Below are positions 7,507-13,589 of a stretch of 14,653 bases of DNA, piece by piece. Below the pieces are notes generated by a model. The model was not told the origin of the DNA, ran no database searches, and worked only from the letters and a program-made list of their open reading frames with translations. Position 1 is the stretch's first letter; every line of letters starts with the position of its first letter. The stretch lies in the NCBI GenBank assembly GCA_031430015.1, contig JANPAR010000333.1:1-14653 (forward strand), written 5' to 3'. A program made the position numbers and the translations under genes. The stretch is from CANJDH01 sp031430015. Lineage in GTDB: Bacteria; Pseudomonadota; Gammaproteobacteria; Burkholderiales; JAEUOS01.

Positions 7507-8227
7507 GAGTGCGTCCGGCAGCGCGCAGCCCCAGCGCAATGCCATCGTCACCGGCAGCAGCAGCGGCATCGGCGCGGCCATCGCGGCGCGTTTGCTCGCC
7601 GATGGCTGGCAGGTGACGGGCCTCGACGTCGCGCCCGCTTCAATCACGCATGCCGCCTTCACTGCAAAAACGGTGGACTTGTCCGATGCCGCTGCCACAG
7701 ACGCGGCACTGCAAGCCGTGCTCACGCGAAACGTGCCCGGTGCGGTAGTGCATGCCGCCGGCATCCTGCGCGTGGGCCGTGCGGGGTCGCTGCAACACGC
7801 TGACGCTGCGCTGATGTGGCAACTGCACGTCGCCGCCGCGCAACGCATCGCCAATGCCATGTTGCCTGCGATGCAGCAGGCACGTGCGGGACGCATGGTG
7901 CTGATCGGCAGCCGCGTATCGCACGGGATTCCCGGGCGCAGTCAATACGCCGCGACCAAGGCCGCACTGGTATCGCTCGCGCGCAGTTGGGCAGCGGAGA
8001 GCATTGCCGCAGGCGTAACCGTGAATGTGATCTCGCCGGCCGCCACGGCAACGCGCATGCTGCAAGACCCGGCGCGCGCCGGCACCGGGCCACGGGTACC
8101 GCCGATTGGACGTTTCATTGCGCCCGAAGAAGTCGCTGCGCTCACTGCCTTCCTGCTTTCGTCCGCTGCCGCCGCCATCACCGGGCAGGACATCGCCGTG
8201 TGTGGTGGCGCTTCGTTACCGCACTGA
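7496..8227 (+). CDS. Short-chain dehydrogenase/reductase (SDR) family oxidoreductase
   Basis: This 243-residue classical SDR should oxidise or reduce an alcohol/carbonyl with NAD(P). The nucleotide motif TGSSSGIG is at 19-26, D62 (VDLSD) contacts adenine, HAAG at 86-89 stands for NNAG, and the catalytic S139 (LIGSR), Y151 and K155 (YAATK) are present. The C-terminal part ends with the usual TGQDIAVCGGAS. The asparagine of the catalytic tetrad appears to be a histidine (H111 in WQLHVAA), which could alter the proton relay. D44 at the end of the second strand (GLDVAP) favours NAD(H). The start is a GTG at 7496, overlapping the Bug gene by 11 bases with GGAAG upstream; there is no better in-frame start before the nucleotide motif. 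It probably oxidises a hydroxyl of the pathway intermediate. Confidence 0.92.
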   Translation: MSSKSASGSAQPQRNAIVTGSSSGIGAAIAARLLADGWQVTGLDVAPASITHAAFTAKTVDLSDAAATDAALQAVLTRNVPGAVVHAAGILRVGRAGSLQHADAALMWQLHVAAAQRIANAMLPAMQQARAGRMVLIGSRVSHGIPGRSQYAATKAALVSLARSWAAESIAAGVTVNVISPAATATRMLQDPARAGTGPRVPPIGRFIAPEEVAALTAFLLSSAAAAITGQDIAVCGGASLPH

Positions 8228-8257
8228 ATACCCTACTGATTGCCACACCGCGGCATC

Positions 8258-9136
8258 ATGAGCAGCGTACCCGTCATCGGCATCATCGGCCTCGGTCTGG
8301 TCGGCTCGGCCATCGCACAGCGGTTGTTCGAGGCCGGATACACGTGCGTCGGGTTTGACATCGATTCGCGTGCTTGCGCACGGTTTGCTGCGCAAGGCGG
8401 ACGAGTTGCCACCTCGGCGCGCGATGTCGGCCAGAAGGCCACACGCCTGATCACCGCAGTGTTCGACACGGACGACGTGCTCAAGGTGATTGAGGGGGCC
8501 AATGGTGTCCTTGAAGGCGGCACACCGCGGGTCATCACGGATTGCTCAACCGGCGATCCGGAGCGCCTCGTCTGGCTTGCTGACCGGCTCAAGGCGCACG
8601 GCATCGGATTCATTGAGGCGCCGCTTTCGGGGTCCAGCGCGCAGATTGCTGCGGGAGAAGCGACCATGTTGTTGGGGGGCGATGCCGATGTGATTGCAGC
8701 ACACGCTGATTTGCTCGACGCGATTTCACCCAAGCGCCTGCACGCCGGCGGCACCGGCATGGGCGCGCGCGCCAAACTCGCGACCAACCTCGTGCTTGGT
8801 CTGAACCGCGCGGTGTTTGCCGAGGGCCTGGTGTTCGCCGAACGGCTTGGCATTGCGCCGGAAAAATTTCTGGAACTGGTGCTCGCTTCGCCGGCGCGCT
8901 CCGATGCCGCAGCAATCAAGGGGCCGCTCATGCTCAGCGGTGAGTTTGCGCCGCAGTCGCGGATTCGCCAGCATCTGAAGGACGTTGAGTTGATGTTGGC
9001 GCAGGCCAGTGCCAAGTCACAGCGTCTGCCGCTTTCCGAGGCGCATGCCGCGCTGATGCGCGCCGCTATCGTTGCCGGAGATGGTGACCTCGACAATGCC
9101 GCCATCGTGCGGCAGTTGCGACGCGAGACCCGTTAA
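8258..9136 (+). CDS. NAD(P)-dependent oxidoreductase, 3-hydroxyisobutyrate dehydrogenase / tartronate semialdehyde reductase family
   Basis: This is a 292-residue beta-hydroxyacid dehydrogenase. It has the Rossmann motif GIIGLGLVGSAIA (8-20) and D34 at the end of strand two (GFDID), which favours NAD(H). The substrate-binding DCSTGDPE is at 95-102, and APLSGSSAQIAAGEATMLLG at 121-140 matches the family's 'APVSGG...G' segment. The catalytic lysine is K173 in MGARAKLATN, followed by the long helix of the all-alpha C-terminal domain. Family members interconvert beta-hydroxy acids and semialdehydes, fitting a late step on a three- or four-carbon acid after aldol cleavage, but the exact substrate is unknown. 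The ATG at 8258 is preferred over an in-frame TTG at 8240 because the Rossmann strand follows directly. It lies 30 bases after the SDR gene. Confidence 0.92.
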   Translation: MSSVPVIGIIGLGLVGSAIAQRLFEAGYTCVGFDIDSRACARFAAQGGRVATSARDVGQKATRLITAVFDTDDVLKVIEGANGVLEGGTPRVITDCSTGDPERLVWLADRLKAHGIGFIEAPLSGSSAQIAAGEATMLLGGDADVIAAHADLLDAISPKRLHAGGTGMGARAKLATNLVLGLNRAVFAEGLVFAERLGIAPEKFLELVLASPARSDAAAIKGPLMLSGEFAPQSRIRQHLKDVELMLAQASAKSQRLPLSEAHAALMRAAIVAGDGDLDNAAIVRQLRRETR

Positions 9137-9190
9137 CGCTTGCGCGCTTGCCGGGTTGCCTGTCTCACCCTCCCTCCAACTTGTTCTCCG

Positions 9191-10054
9191 ATGCGCGACT
9201 TCTCCCGCAGCCACGAATGGCTTTCCCTCAACACGGCGACGGTGCGCAAGCAATGGAAGCTTGACCGCATCATCGACGAGTGCGCCCGGCGCGGCATCCG
9301 CGCCATCAACCCGTGGCGCGATCAGGTTGCCGCGATGGGGTTGGACAAGATTGCCAAACAACTGCGCGACAACAACATCGTGCTCTCCGGCTACTGCCGC
9401 GGCGGCTTTTATCCCGCCGCAGACGCAGCAGGCATCGCAGCAGCGCGTGAAGACAACATCAAGGCCATCGACGAAGCCAGGACGCTCAACGCACCCTGCC
9501 TCGTGCTGGTGGTCGGCTCCTTGCCAGGCGCACTCACCGGCAACCCGGCGCATCACGACATCGCACGCGCACGCAGCGAAGTGCGCGACGGCATCGCCAC
9601 CGCACTCGAACATGCACGCAACGTTGACATGCCGCTCGCCATCGAGCCGCTGCACCCGATGCAGGCAGCCGAGCGCGCCTGCGTCAACACGCTGGAACAT
9701 GCGCTCGACCTGTGCGACGAGCTTGATCCGTCTCGCAGCGGCGCACTCGGCGTCGCAGTGGACGTGTATCACGTCTGGTGGGATCCAAAACTGCAGCAGC
9801 AGATTGCCCGTGCCGGCAAGGAGCGCCTGCTCGCGTTTCACGTCTGCGATTGGCTGATCCCCACGAACGACCTCCTCAACGACCGCGGCATGATGGGCGA
9901 CGGCGTGATCGAGATCAGCAAGATTCGAGGTTGGGTCGAAGACGCCGGGTATGCGGGCTTTTCCGAAGTGGAAATCTTCTCAGACCGTTGGTGGGAGCGG
10001 CCCGGCGAGGAGGTTCTCGATGTCTGCATCGCGCGACACTGCAGTGCGGTTTGA
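9191..10054 (+). CDS. Sugar phosphate isomerase/epimerase (xylose-isomerase-like TIM barrel)
   Basis: This is a 287-residue metal-dependent TIM barrel of the AP-endonuclease-2/xylose isomerase superfamily, which includes hydroxypyruvate isomerase, tagatose/psicose epimerase and inosose dehydratase. Expected metal and acid/base residues are visible: E152 (LAIEPLHP), D191 and H194 (VAVDVYHVWWD), H217 (LAFHVCDW) and E259/E261 (SEVEIFSDRWW). The early part carries RGIRAINPWRDQ, the typical second strand. The ATG at 9191 fits domain length; an upstream TTG at 9140 would add 17 unstructured residues. It is the last gene of the + strand run, 54 bases after the dehydrogenase, and converges on the - strand gene ending at 10094. 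It may isomerise or epimerise the sugar-like intermediate. The substrate is not assignable. Confidence 0.88.
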   Translation: MRDFSRSHEWLSLNTATVRKQWKLDRIIDECARRGIRAINPWRDQVAAMGLDKIAKQLRDNNIVLSGYCRGGFYPAADAAGIAAAREDNIKAIDEARTLNAPCLVLVVGSLPGALTGNPAHHDIARARSEVRDGIATALEHARNVDMPLAIEPLHPMQAAERACVNTLEHALDLCDELDPSRSGALGVAVDVYHVWWDPKLQQQIARAGKERLLAFHVCDWLIPTNDLLNDRGMMGDGVIEISKIRGWVEDAGYAGFSEVEIFSDRWWERPGEEVLDVCIARHCSAV

Positions 10055-10066
10055 TGCCCTTGCCCG

Positions 10067-10092
10067 TTGAGCAAAAGCTGCCCGGCGCTCAA
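10067..10092. terminator. Inverted repeat between convergent genes, possible bidirectional terminator
   Basis: TTGAGC at 10067-10072 pairs with GCTCAA at 10087-10092 around a 14-base GC-rich loop, in the 39-base space between two convergent stop codons. Neither side has a clear T-run, so an intrinsic terminator is only possible. Confidence 0.3.
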
Positions 10093-10093
10093 G

Positions 10094-10573
10094 CTATTTC
10101 TTGATATCCGCCGCCACCAGCACCGTCATCCCCTTCGGCCCCAGCATGTCGGCCAGCGCCTGCAAGGCAGCCACGCCACACTGTGTGTCTTGTTCGCCGT
10201 TCCCGCCGGAGAGGCCGACACCGCCCACCACTTCGCCGTTGACGACGACGGGAAAGCCGCCAACGAACACGGCAAATTTCCCCTCGAAGCTCCACTGGAT
10301 GCCGAAGGCTTCGTTGCCGGGCAGCGCGGGACCGTTTGGCGGCGCATTGAACAGATGGGTTGAGCGCTTGTGGCCGGCGGCAGTGAAGGCTTTGTTCCAC
10401 GCGATCTGCGGGCCGGTGACGCGTGCGCCATCCATGCGCTCAAGCGCGAGCGGAAAACCGCCTTCGTCGGTGATGCAGATCGTTTGCGCGACGCCGATTT
10501 CTTTGGCTTTGGCGGTGGCGCCGGCGACCATGGTGCGCGCTTCGGCAAGTTCAAGTTTGGCGACTGTTTTCAA
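10094..10573 (-). CDS. GlcG/HbpS-type (DUF336) heme-binding-like protein
   Basis: This is a 159-residue protein of the GlcG/HbpS/PduO-C family, whose members bind heme or corrinoid-type ligands in some cases (Streptomyces HbpS) and are uncharacterised accessory proteins in many catabolic operons. Visible family text: LELAEARTMVAGA near the start, ICITDEGGFPLALERMDGA at 32-50, then a helix with AWNKAFTAAGHKRSTH at 58-73, and the glycine-rich end GGFPVVVNGEVVGGVGLSGG at 105-124 followed by GEQDTQCGVAAL. There is no signal peptide, so it is cytoplasmic. The start is the TTG at 10573, because AAGGA sits six bases upstream and the protein then opens MKTVAKLEL as in relatives; a TTG at 10594 lacks a site. 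It lies 47 bases behind the HDO gene on the same strand, so it is probably co-transcribed with it. Confidence 0.87.
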   Translation of the reverse strand: MKTVAKLELAEARTMVAGATAKAKEIGVAQTICITDEGGFPLALERMDGARVTGPQIAWNKAFTAAGHKRSTHLFNAPPNGPALPGNEAFGIQWSFEGKFAVFVGGFPVVVNGEVVGGVGLSGGNGEQDTQCGVAALQALADMLGPKGMTVLVAADIKK

Positions 10574-10579
10574 GCGAAG

Positions 10580-10584
10580 TCCTT
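10580..10584 (-). promoter_or_regulatory. Ribosome binding site fixing the TTG start of the GlcG-like gene
   Basis: Read on the - strand, AAGGA is followed by six bases and the TTG at 10573. No ATG or GTG exists near the expected N-terminus; the first internal ATG would cut off the first helix. Confidence 0.6.
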
Positions 10585-10620
10585 GGTTGGGCAATACTGA
10601 TCAGCGCAATGAGGCTCGTT

Positions 10621-11391
10621 TCAGGCAGCGGCCAATTCGCGCTGCGGCGCGGCAGCAGAGGCGCTCGCTGCTTCAATCTCGGAGAGCGGAATGTCGTTGG
10701 CCACATAGTCGCGATACAGCGCGGTGGTGTAGAGCAGGCGCATCTCGGCCCCAATTTCGCAAATCTTCAGACAGCGCTGCTGCAGATCGGGGGTGTCGGC
10801 GTGTTCGAGCACGATCTGATAACCGCGCTCGCCGTGGATTTCATCCGACACGATGTGCAGATCGAAGAACTCGACTTGTTCGTCGGTAAATTGGTATTTC
10901 TCTCGCAGCGTCGGAGTCTGCTTGCGGTAGATCGACGGCACCTGTGATTCGAGGCCGACCACCAGGCCGGCAACCGCAACGATCGGATCTTCACGCATCG
11001 CCACTGAATAACACCAGCTTTGCAGGCCGCGCGTGGTGGCCGACATGTTGTCCGGGTCTTTGACGCGCGCGCCGGTGGTGCCGCAGGCTTCGGCGAAGCG
11101 GATCAGAAGATCGGTGTGGCGGTCGCCGCCGATTTCTTCTTCATACATGTTGTAGAGCAGAAAATCCTTGGCTTCCTGATAGCGCGCCGGCATGCGCCCG
11201 TAGACGTAGCCGAGGTAATCGGCAAACGGGCCGACATAGTGATAGTGGTTTTCGGCCCAGCGCGCGAGGTGCGCACGGCTCAGTTTGCCGCTCGCCCAGG
11301 CGATGCTGAACGGGGATTGATTCGCACTCCTGCCCTTGATCGCGTTTTCGAGTGCGGTGCGAAAATCATCGTGACTCATCAGTTGCGGCAT
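10621..11391 (-). CDS. Heme-oxygenase-like diiron oxidase (HDO) candidate, PqqC/CADD/TenA-like
   Basis: This 256-residue, mostly helical protein belongs to the PqqC/TenA/heme-oxygenase-like fold group. Six likely metal ligands are in place: E85 and H92 (NMYEEEIGGDRH), E148 (VVGLESQ), and H179, D183, H186 (DLHIVSDEIHGERG). The E-x6-H and H-x3-D-x2-H spacings match those I recall for chlamydial CADD and other HDOs such as UndA and SznF, which use two irons and O2 for oxidative cleavage, hydroxylation or decarboxylation. PqqC itself is cofactorless, so the ligand set argues against a PqqC role. The N-terminal half has the substrate-pocket helix AHLARWAENHYHYVGPFADY (40-59). The C-terminus (about 236-256) is Ala-rich and probably disordered. 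The ATG at 11391 has AAGGAG six bases upstream. Neighbouring ferredoxins could supply electrons. The substrate is unknown. Confidence 0.83.
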   Translation of the reverse strand: MPQLMSHDDFRTALENAIKGRSANQSPFSIAWASGKLSRAHLARWAENHYHYVGPFADYLGYVYGRMPARYQEAKDFLLYNMYEEEIGGDRHTDLLIRFAEACGTTGARVKDPDNMSATTRGLQSWCYSVAMREDPIVAVAGLVVGLESQVPSIYRKQTPTLREKYQFTDEQVEFFDLHIVSDEIHGERGYQIVLEHADTPDLQQRCLKICEIGAEMRLLYTTALYRDYVANDIPLSEIEAASASAAAPQRELAAA

Positions 11392-11520
11392 GATGTGCTC
11401 CTTGGACAGGTTGGCTACAGAGGTGTGGCAGCTACGCAGCATACAAAATATTCGACAATCGCGTTTGTAGCGCTGCTGACAGCGTTTCTGCGTTTCTCAT
11501 CTTTGCCGCGTTGCCCTTCA
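11392..11520. promoter_or_regulatory. Divergent promoter region between HDO operon and ferredoxin operon
   Basis: This 129-base space separates two divergent genes, so it must hold promoters for both. It contains the HDO Shine-Dalgarno (AAGGAG on the - strand, 11398-11403), an AT-rich patch at 11441-11460 (ATACAAAATATTCGACAATC) unusual for this GC-rich DNA and likely near both -10 regions, and a small inverted repeat CGCTG-CTGA-CAGCG at 11471-11484. I could not place convincing -35/-10 pairs with correct spacing on either strand. The + strand ferredoxin has no clear Shine-Dalgarno. Confidence 0.5.
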
Positions 11521-11883
11521 ATGCCCACTGTCATCATTCATAAAAATGGCCAAGCCCACACCGGCGAGGTCAAGGACAATTCCAACCTGGTAGTGCGCAC
11601 CGGGGTGCGGCAGTTTCCGTATCCGTATCTGAGCTACGGTTGCGGCATGGGCAAATGTGGCAAGTGCCAGAGCCGTGTCCTCAATGGCGCTGAACAGTTG
11701 CCGCCGCCCAATTGGAAAGAGCAGAAGGTGCTCGGCGACAAATTGGAACAAGGCTACCGCTTGATCTGCCAACTTTGGATCAGCCACGACATCGAGATTG
11801 CGCAAGATGCGCCTGCCACTGCTGCTGCTGCCACACCGGTGGCATCCGGGCCACCCGAACCGCCCGCATGTACACCATCCTGA
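11521..11883 (+). CDS. [2Fe-2S] ferredoxin (first of two)
   Basis: This is a 120-residue ferredoxin with a plant-type beta-grasp domain. Cluster ligands are C41, C46 and C49 (YGCGMGKCGKCQSR, a C-x4-C-x2-C motif) and C83 (YRLICQLW), 33 residues further on. The opening MPTVIIHKNGQ and the 'RLIC' strand are typical. After about residue 95 comes an Ala/Pro/Thr-rich tail of about 25 residues, probably disordered. It should carry single electrons between a reductase and an oxidase; the divergent HDO is the obvious candidate partner. The ATG at 11521 fits the fold; longer in-frame extensions upstream would run across the HDO gene. Its 3' end overlaps the next gene by 16 bases. Confidence 0.88.
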   Translation: MPTVIIHKNGQAHTGEVKDNSNLVVRTGVRQFPYPYLSYGCGMGKCGKCQSRVLNGAEQLPPPNWKEQKVLGDKLEQGYRLICQLWISHDIEIAQDAPATAAAATPVASGPPEPPACTPS

Positions 11884-12167
11884 CCTCGAAGCCGGGCGAG
11901 TTCCGCACCGAGGTGGCCGAGGGCATGCAAGCAGTGGAGACCTGGGACTACGCGCTCGCCGGGCGCAAACGCGCCGAATTCGTGATCGCGTCATTCGCCG
12001 CCGGGCTGCGCACCAAAGTCAAAGTGGCGGACGAGGCCGGCACCCAAAGTGTCAATTGGGTGCCGTCAAAATTTCTGGAGTCGTTCGACACAATTGAAGA
12101 AGCGCGCGCAGCGCTGCGCAAGCTCGCCAGCTTCGGCAGCATCGACATTACGCTGGTCAAGCGCTGA
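11868..12167 (+). CDS. Small conserved-looking protein of unknown function between two ferredoxins
   Basis: I do not recognise this 99-residue protein. It has no cysteine, no signal peptide and no membrane segment, so it holds no iron-sulfur cluster and should be soluble. The pattern looks alpha/beta: an opening strand MYTILTSKPGEFRTEV, a segment AEFVIASFAAGLRTKVKVAD, and a C-terminal helix TIEEARAALRKLASFG followed by strand SIDITLVKR. The reading frame overlaps the ferredoxin gene by 16 bases and ends seven bases before the second ferredoxin, a spacing that argues it is real and co-translated. By analogy with the small cofactor-free effector subunits of multicomponent diiron monooxygenases it could be a coupling or docking protein, but this is inference from context and size only. 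An ATG at 11712 in the same frame would add a Cys/His-rich stretch read out of frame from the ferredoxin; unlikely. Confidence 0.72.
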   Translation: MYTILTSKPGEFRTEVAEGMQAVETWDYALAGRKRAEFVIASFAAGLRTKVKVADEAGTQSVNWVPSKFLESFDTIEEARAALRKLASFGSIDITLVKR

Positions 12168-12174
12168 GCCTTGC

Positions 12175-12543
12175 ATGATCACCGTCACCTTCCTCACCAA
12201 CGGCGGCAAAACCGTCACCACGCCGGAGAACAGCAATCTGCTGCGCGTCTCGCTGCGCGGGCAGGGTGGCATTCCGTTCAAGTGTGGCGGCGGCATCTGC
12301 GGCACTTGCAAATGCCGCATCGAGAGCGGCATCGAGCATACCGATGCGGTCAAGGACAAGGAGCGCAAGCATTTGAGCGAGGCTGATTTCGCCAACCAGT
12401 ACCGCATGGCGTGTCAGACATTTCTGAACGGCGATGTGAGCGTGTCGTGGGAGCCGCGCGCCCCCGCAGCGGCCACCACAGTCCCGGGTGCCACTGAGCG
12501 CGCCGCTGACGTTCCGCCCCCAACCTCCGATTCACCCGTATAG
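12175..12543 (+). CDS. [2Fe-2S] ferredoxin (second of two)
   Basis: This is a 122-residue ferredoxin. The cluster ligands are C37, C42 and C45 (FKCGGGICGTCKCR, C-x4-C-x2-C) and C80 (YRMACQTF), 34 residues further on. An extra C47 follows the motif. The fold begins MITVTFLTNGGKTVTTPEN and the cluster domain ends near residue 92 (VSVSWEP), followed by an Ala/Pro/Thr-rich tail of about 30 residues like that of the first ferredoxin. The two share layout (NSNLL/NSNLV before the cluster loop) but differ in surface sequence, so they are diverged paralogues rather than a recent copy. The ATG at 12175 lies seven bases after the small gene's stop and has no separate Shine-Dalgarno, which suggests coupling. 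Confidence 0.88.
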   Translation: MITVTFLTNGGKTVTTPENSNLLRVSLRGQGGIPFKCGGGICGTCKCRIESGIEHTDAVKDKERKHLSEADFANQYRMACQTFLNGDVSVSWEPRAPAAATTVPGATERAADVPPPTSDSPV

Positions 12544-12571
12544 TCCGCCGTTCATCGATAATTCATCCACC

Positions 12572-12576
12572 AAGGA
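12572..12576 (+). promoter_or_regulatory. Ribosome binding site of the SMP-30-like gene
   Basis: AAGGA is eight bases before the ATG at 12585 and only two before an in-frame GTG at 12579, which favours the ATG. Confidence 0.6.
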
Positions 12577-12584
12577 TTGTGACC

Positions 12585-13526
12585 ATGTCCGATTGGCAAC
12601 CTTCGCAGCGTTACCCAGACCCGTCCATCGTCAGTGTCGATCCGTCGTTTGACAAATACCGCCTGCCGCTCGCCAAGATCGAGCGCATCGCGCACGGTTT
12701 TCGCTGGGCCGAAGGCCCGGTGTGGCTGGGTGATGCGCGCGCGCTGGTGTTCAGTGATGTACCCGGCAACGTCATGGTCAAGTGGGACGAAGAGACCGGC
12801 GTCACCGCACCCTATCGCAAGCCATCAAACAACGGCAACGGCAACACGCGCGACCGTCAGGGCCGCATCGTCACTTGCGAACACCTCACGCGGCGCGTCA
12901 CGCGCACCGAGCACGACGGGCGCATCACCGTGCTGGCCGATTCCTTCGAGGGCAAGCGTTTCAATTCGCCCAATGACATCGTCGTCAAGTCCGATGACTC
13001 GATCTGGTTCACCGACCCGATCTTTGGCATCACCGGCTACTACGAGGGCGAGAAGGACACGCCGCAGCTTGCGCCCAACGTGTATCGCCTCGACAAGGAT
13101 GGCTCACTCGCCATCGTCGCCGAAGGCGTCAATCAACCCAACGGCCTCGCGTTCTCGCCCGACGAATCGAAGCTCTATGTCGTCGAGTCACGCTCGGTGC
13201 CGCGCAAGATTCTCGCCTTTGATGTCGTCAATGGCCGCACGCTCACCCACCGCCGGGACCTGATCGACGCCGGCCCGATGGGCACCCCTGACGGCTTTCG
13301 CTGCGACATCGACGGCAACCTCTGGTGCGGCTGGGGCATGGGGCAGTCCGGTCTTGATGGCGTGCACATTTTCAATCCAGAAGGCAAACTGATCGGCCGG
13401 ATTGACCTGCCCGAGCGTTGCGCCAATCTGTGCTTCGGCGGTGTGCATCGCAACCGCTTGTTCATGGCGGCGAGCACTTCGGTGTACTCGCTATACGTCA
13501 ACACGCAGGGTGTGCCGTACGCCTGA
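12585..13526 (+). CDS. SMP-30/gluconolactonase/LRE family protein (probable lactonase)
   Basis: This is a 313-residue six-bladed beta-propeller. Metal-binding residues expected for SMP-30/gluconolactonase are present: E43 (WAEGPVWLGD), N130 (FNSPNDIVVK), N186 (NQPNGLAFSPD) and the general base D236 (TPDGFRCDIDGNLW). Repeated propeller strands read WFTDPIFG, LYVVESR and LFMAASTSVY. Such enzymes hydrolyse sugar-acid or other lactones to free acids in the presence of Ca2+, Zn2+ or Mn2+. There is no signal peptide, so it is cytoplasmic. It lies 41 bases after the second ferredoxin, on the same strand and possibly in the same transcript. A lactone could come from an oxygenase (Baeyer-Villiger-like or ring-closure product) or from a dehydrogenase acting on a cyclic sugar; the open acid would then suit the enolase-superfamily enzymes upstream. 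Confidence 0.9.
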   Translation: MSDWQPSQRYPDPSIVSVDPSFDKYRLPLAKIERIAHGFRWAEGPVWLGDARALVFSDVPGNVMVKWDEETGVTAPYRKPSNNGNGNTRDRQGRIVTCEHLTRRVTRTEHDGRITVLADSFEGKRFNSPNDIVVKSDDSIWFTDPIFGITGYYEGEKDTPQLAPNVYRLDKDGSLAIVAEGVNQPNGLAFSPDESKLYVVESRSVPRKILAFDVVNGRTLTHRRDLIDAGPMGTPDGFRCDIDGNLWCGWGMGQSGLDGVHIFNPEGKLIGRIDLPERCANLCFGGVHRNRLFMAASTSVYSLYVNTQGVPYA

Positions 13527-13549
13527 CCAGGCCTGAAACTGCTGGCATA

Positions 13550-13572
13550 CTGCCGACATCACCCATCGGCAG
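13550..13572 (+). terminator. Inverted repeat after the SMP-30-like gene
   Basis: CTGCCGA at 13550-13556 and TCGGCAG at 13566-13572 form a perfect 7-base-pair stem with a 9-base loop, in the 63-base gap between two genes. No T-run follows (CAGTGCTTCCCC), so it may be a weak terminator or an operator for the next gene. Confidence 0.35.
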
Positions 13573-13589
13573 CAGTGCTTCCCCCTCGC

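Noticed and set aside
9017..9841. Open - strand frame of 274 codons
   Set aside because: It is antisense to the isomerase/epimerase gene, which has its metal residues in place; no domain seen in the shadow.
10101..10889. Open + strand frame across the GlcG-like and HDO genes
   Set aside because: The - strand genes have clear family motifs and ribosome sites, while this frame is Arg/Ser-rich with none.
10621..11391. Annotation as PqqC or TenA
   Set aside because: The six HDO metal ligands are present, and neighbours do not belong to PQQ or thiamine synthesis.
11020..11520. Upstream extension of the first ferredoxin frame
   Set aside because: It runs across the HDO gene on the other strand and the promoter region; the ferredoxin fold begins at 11521.
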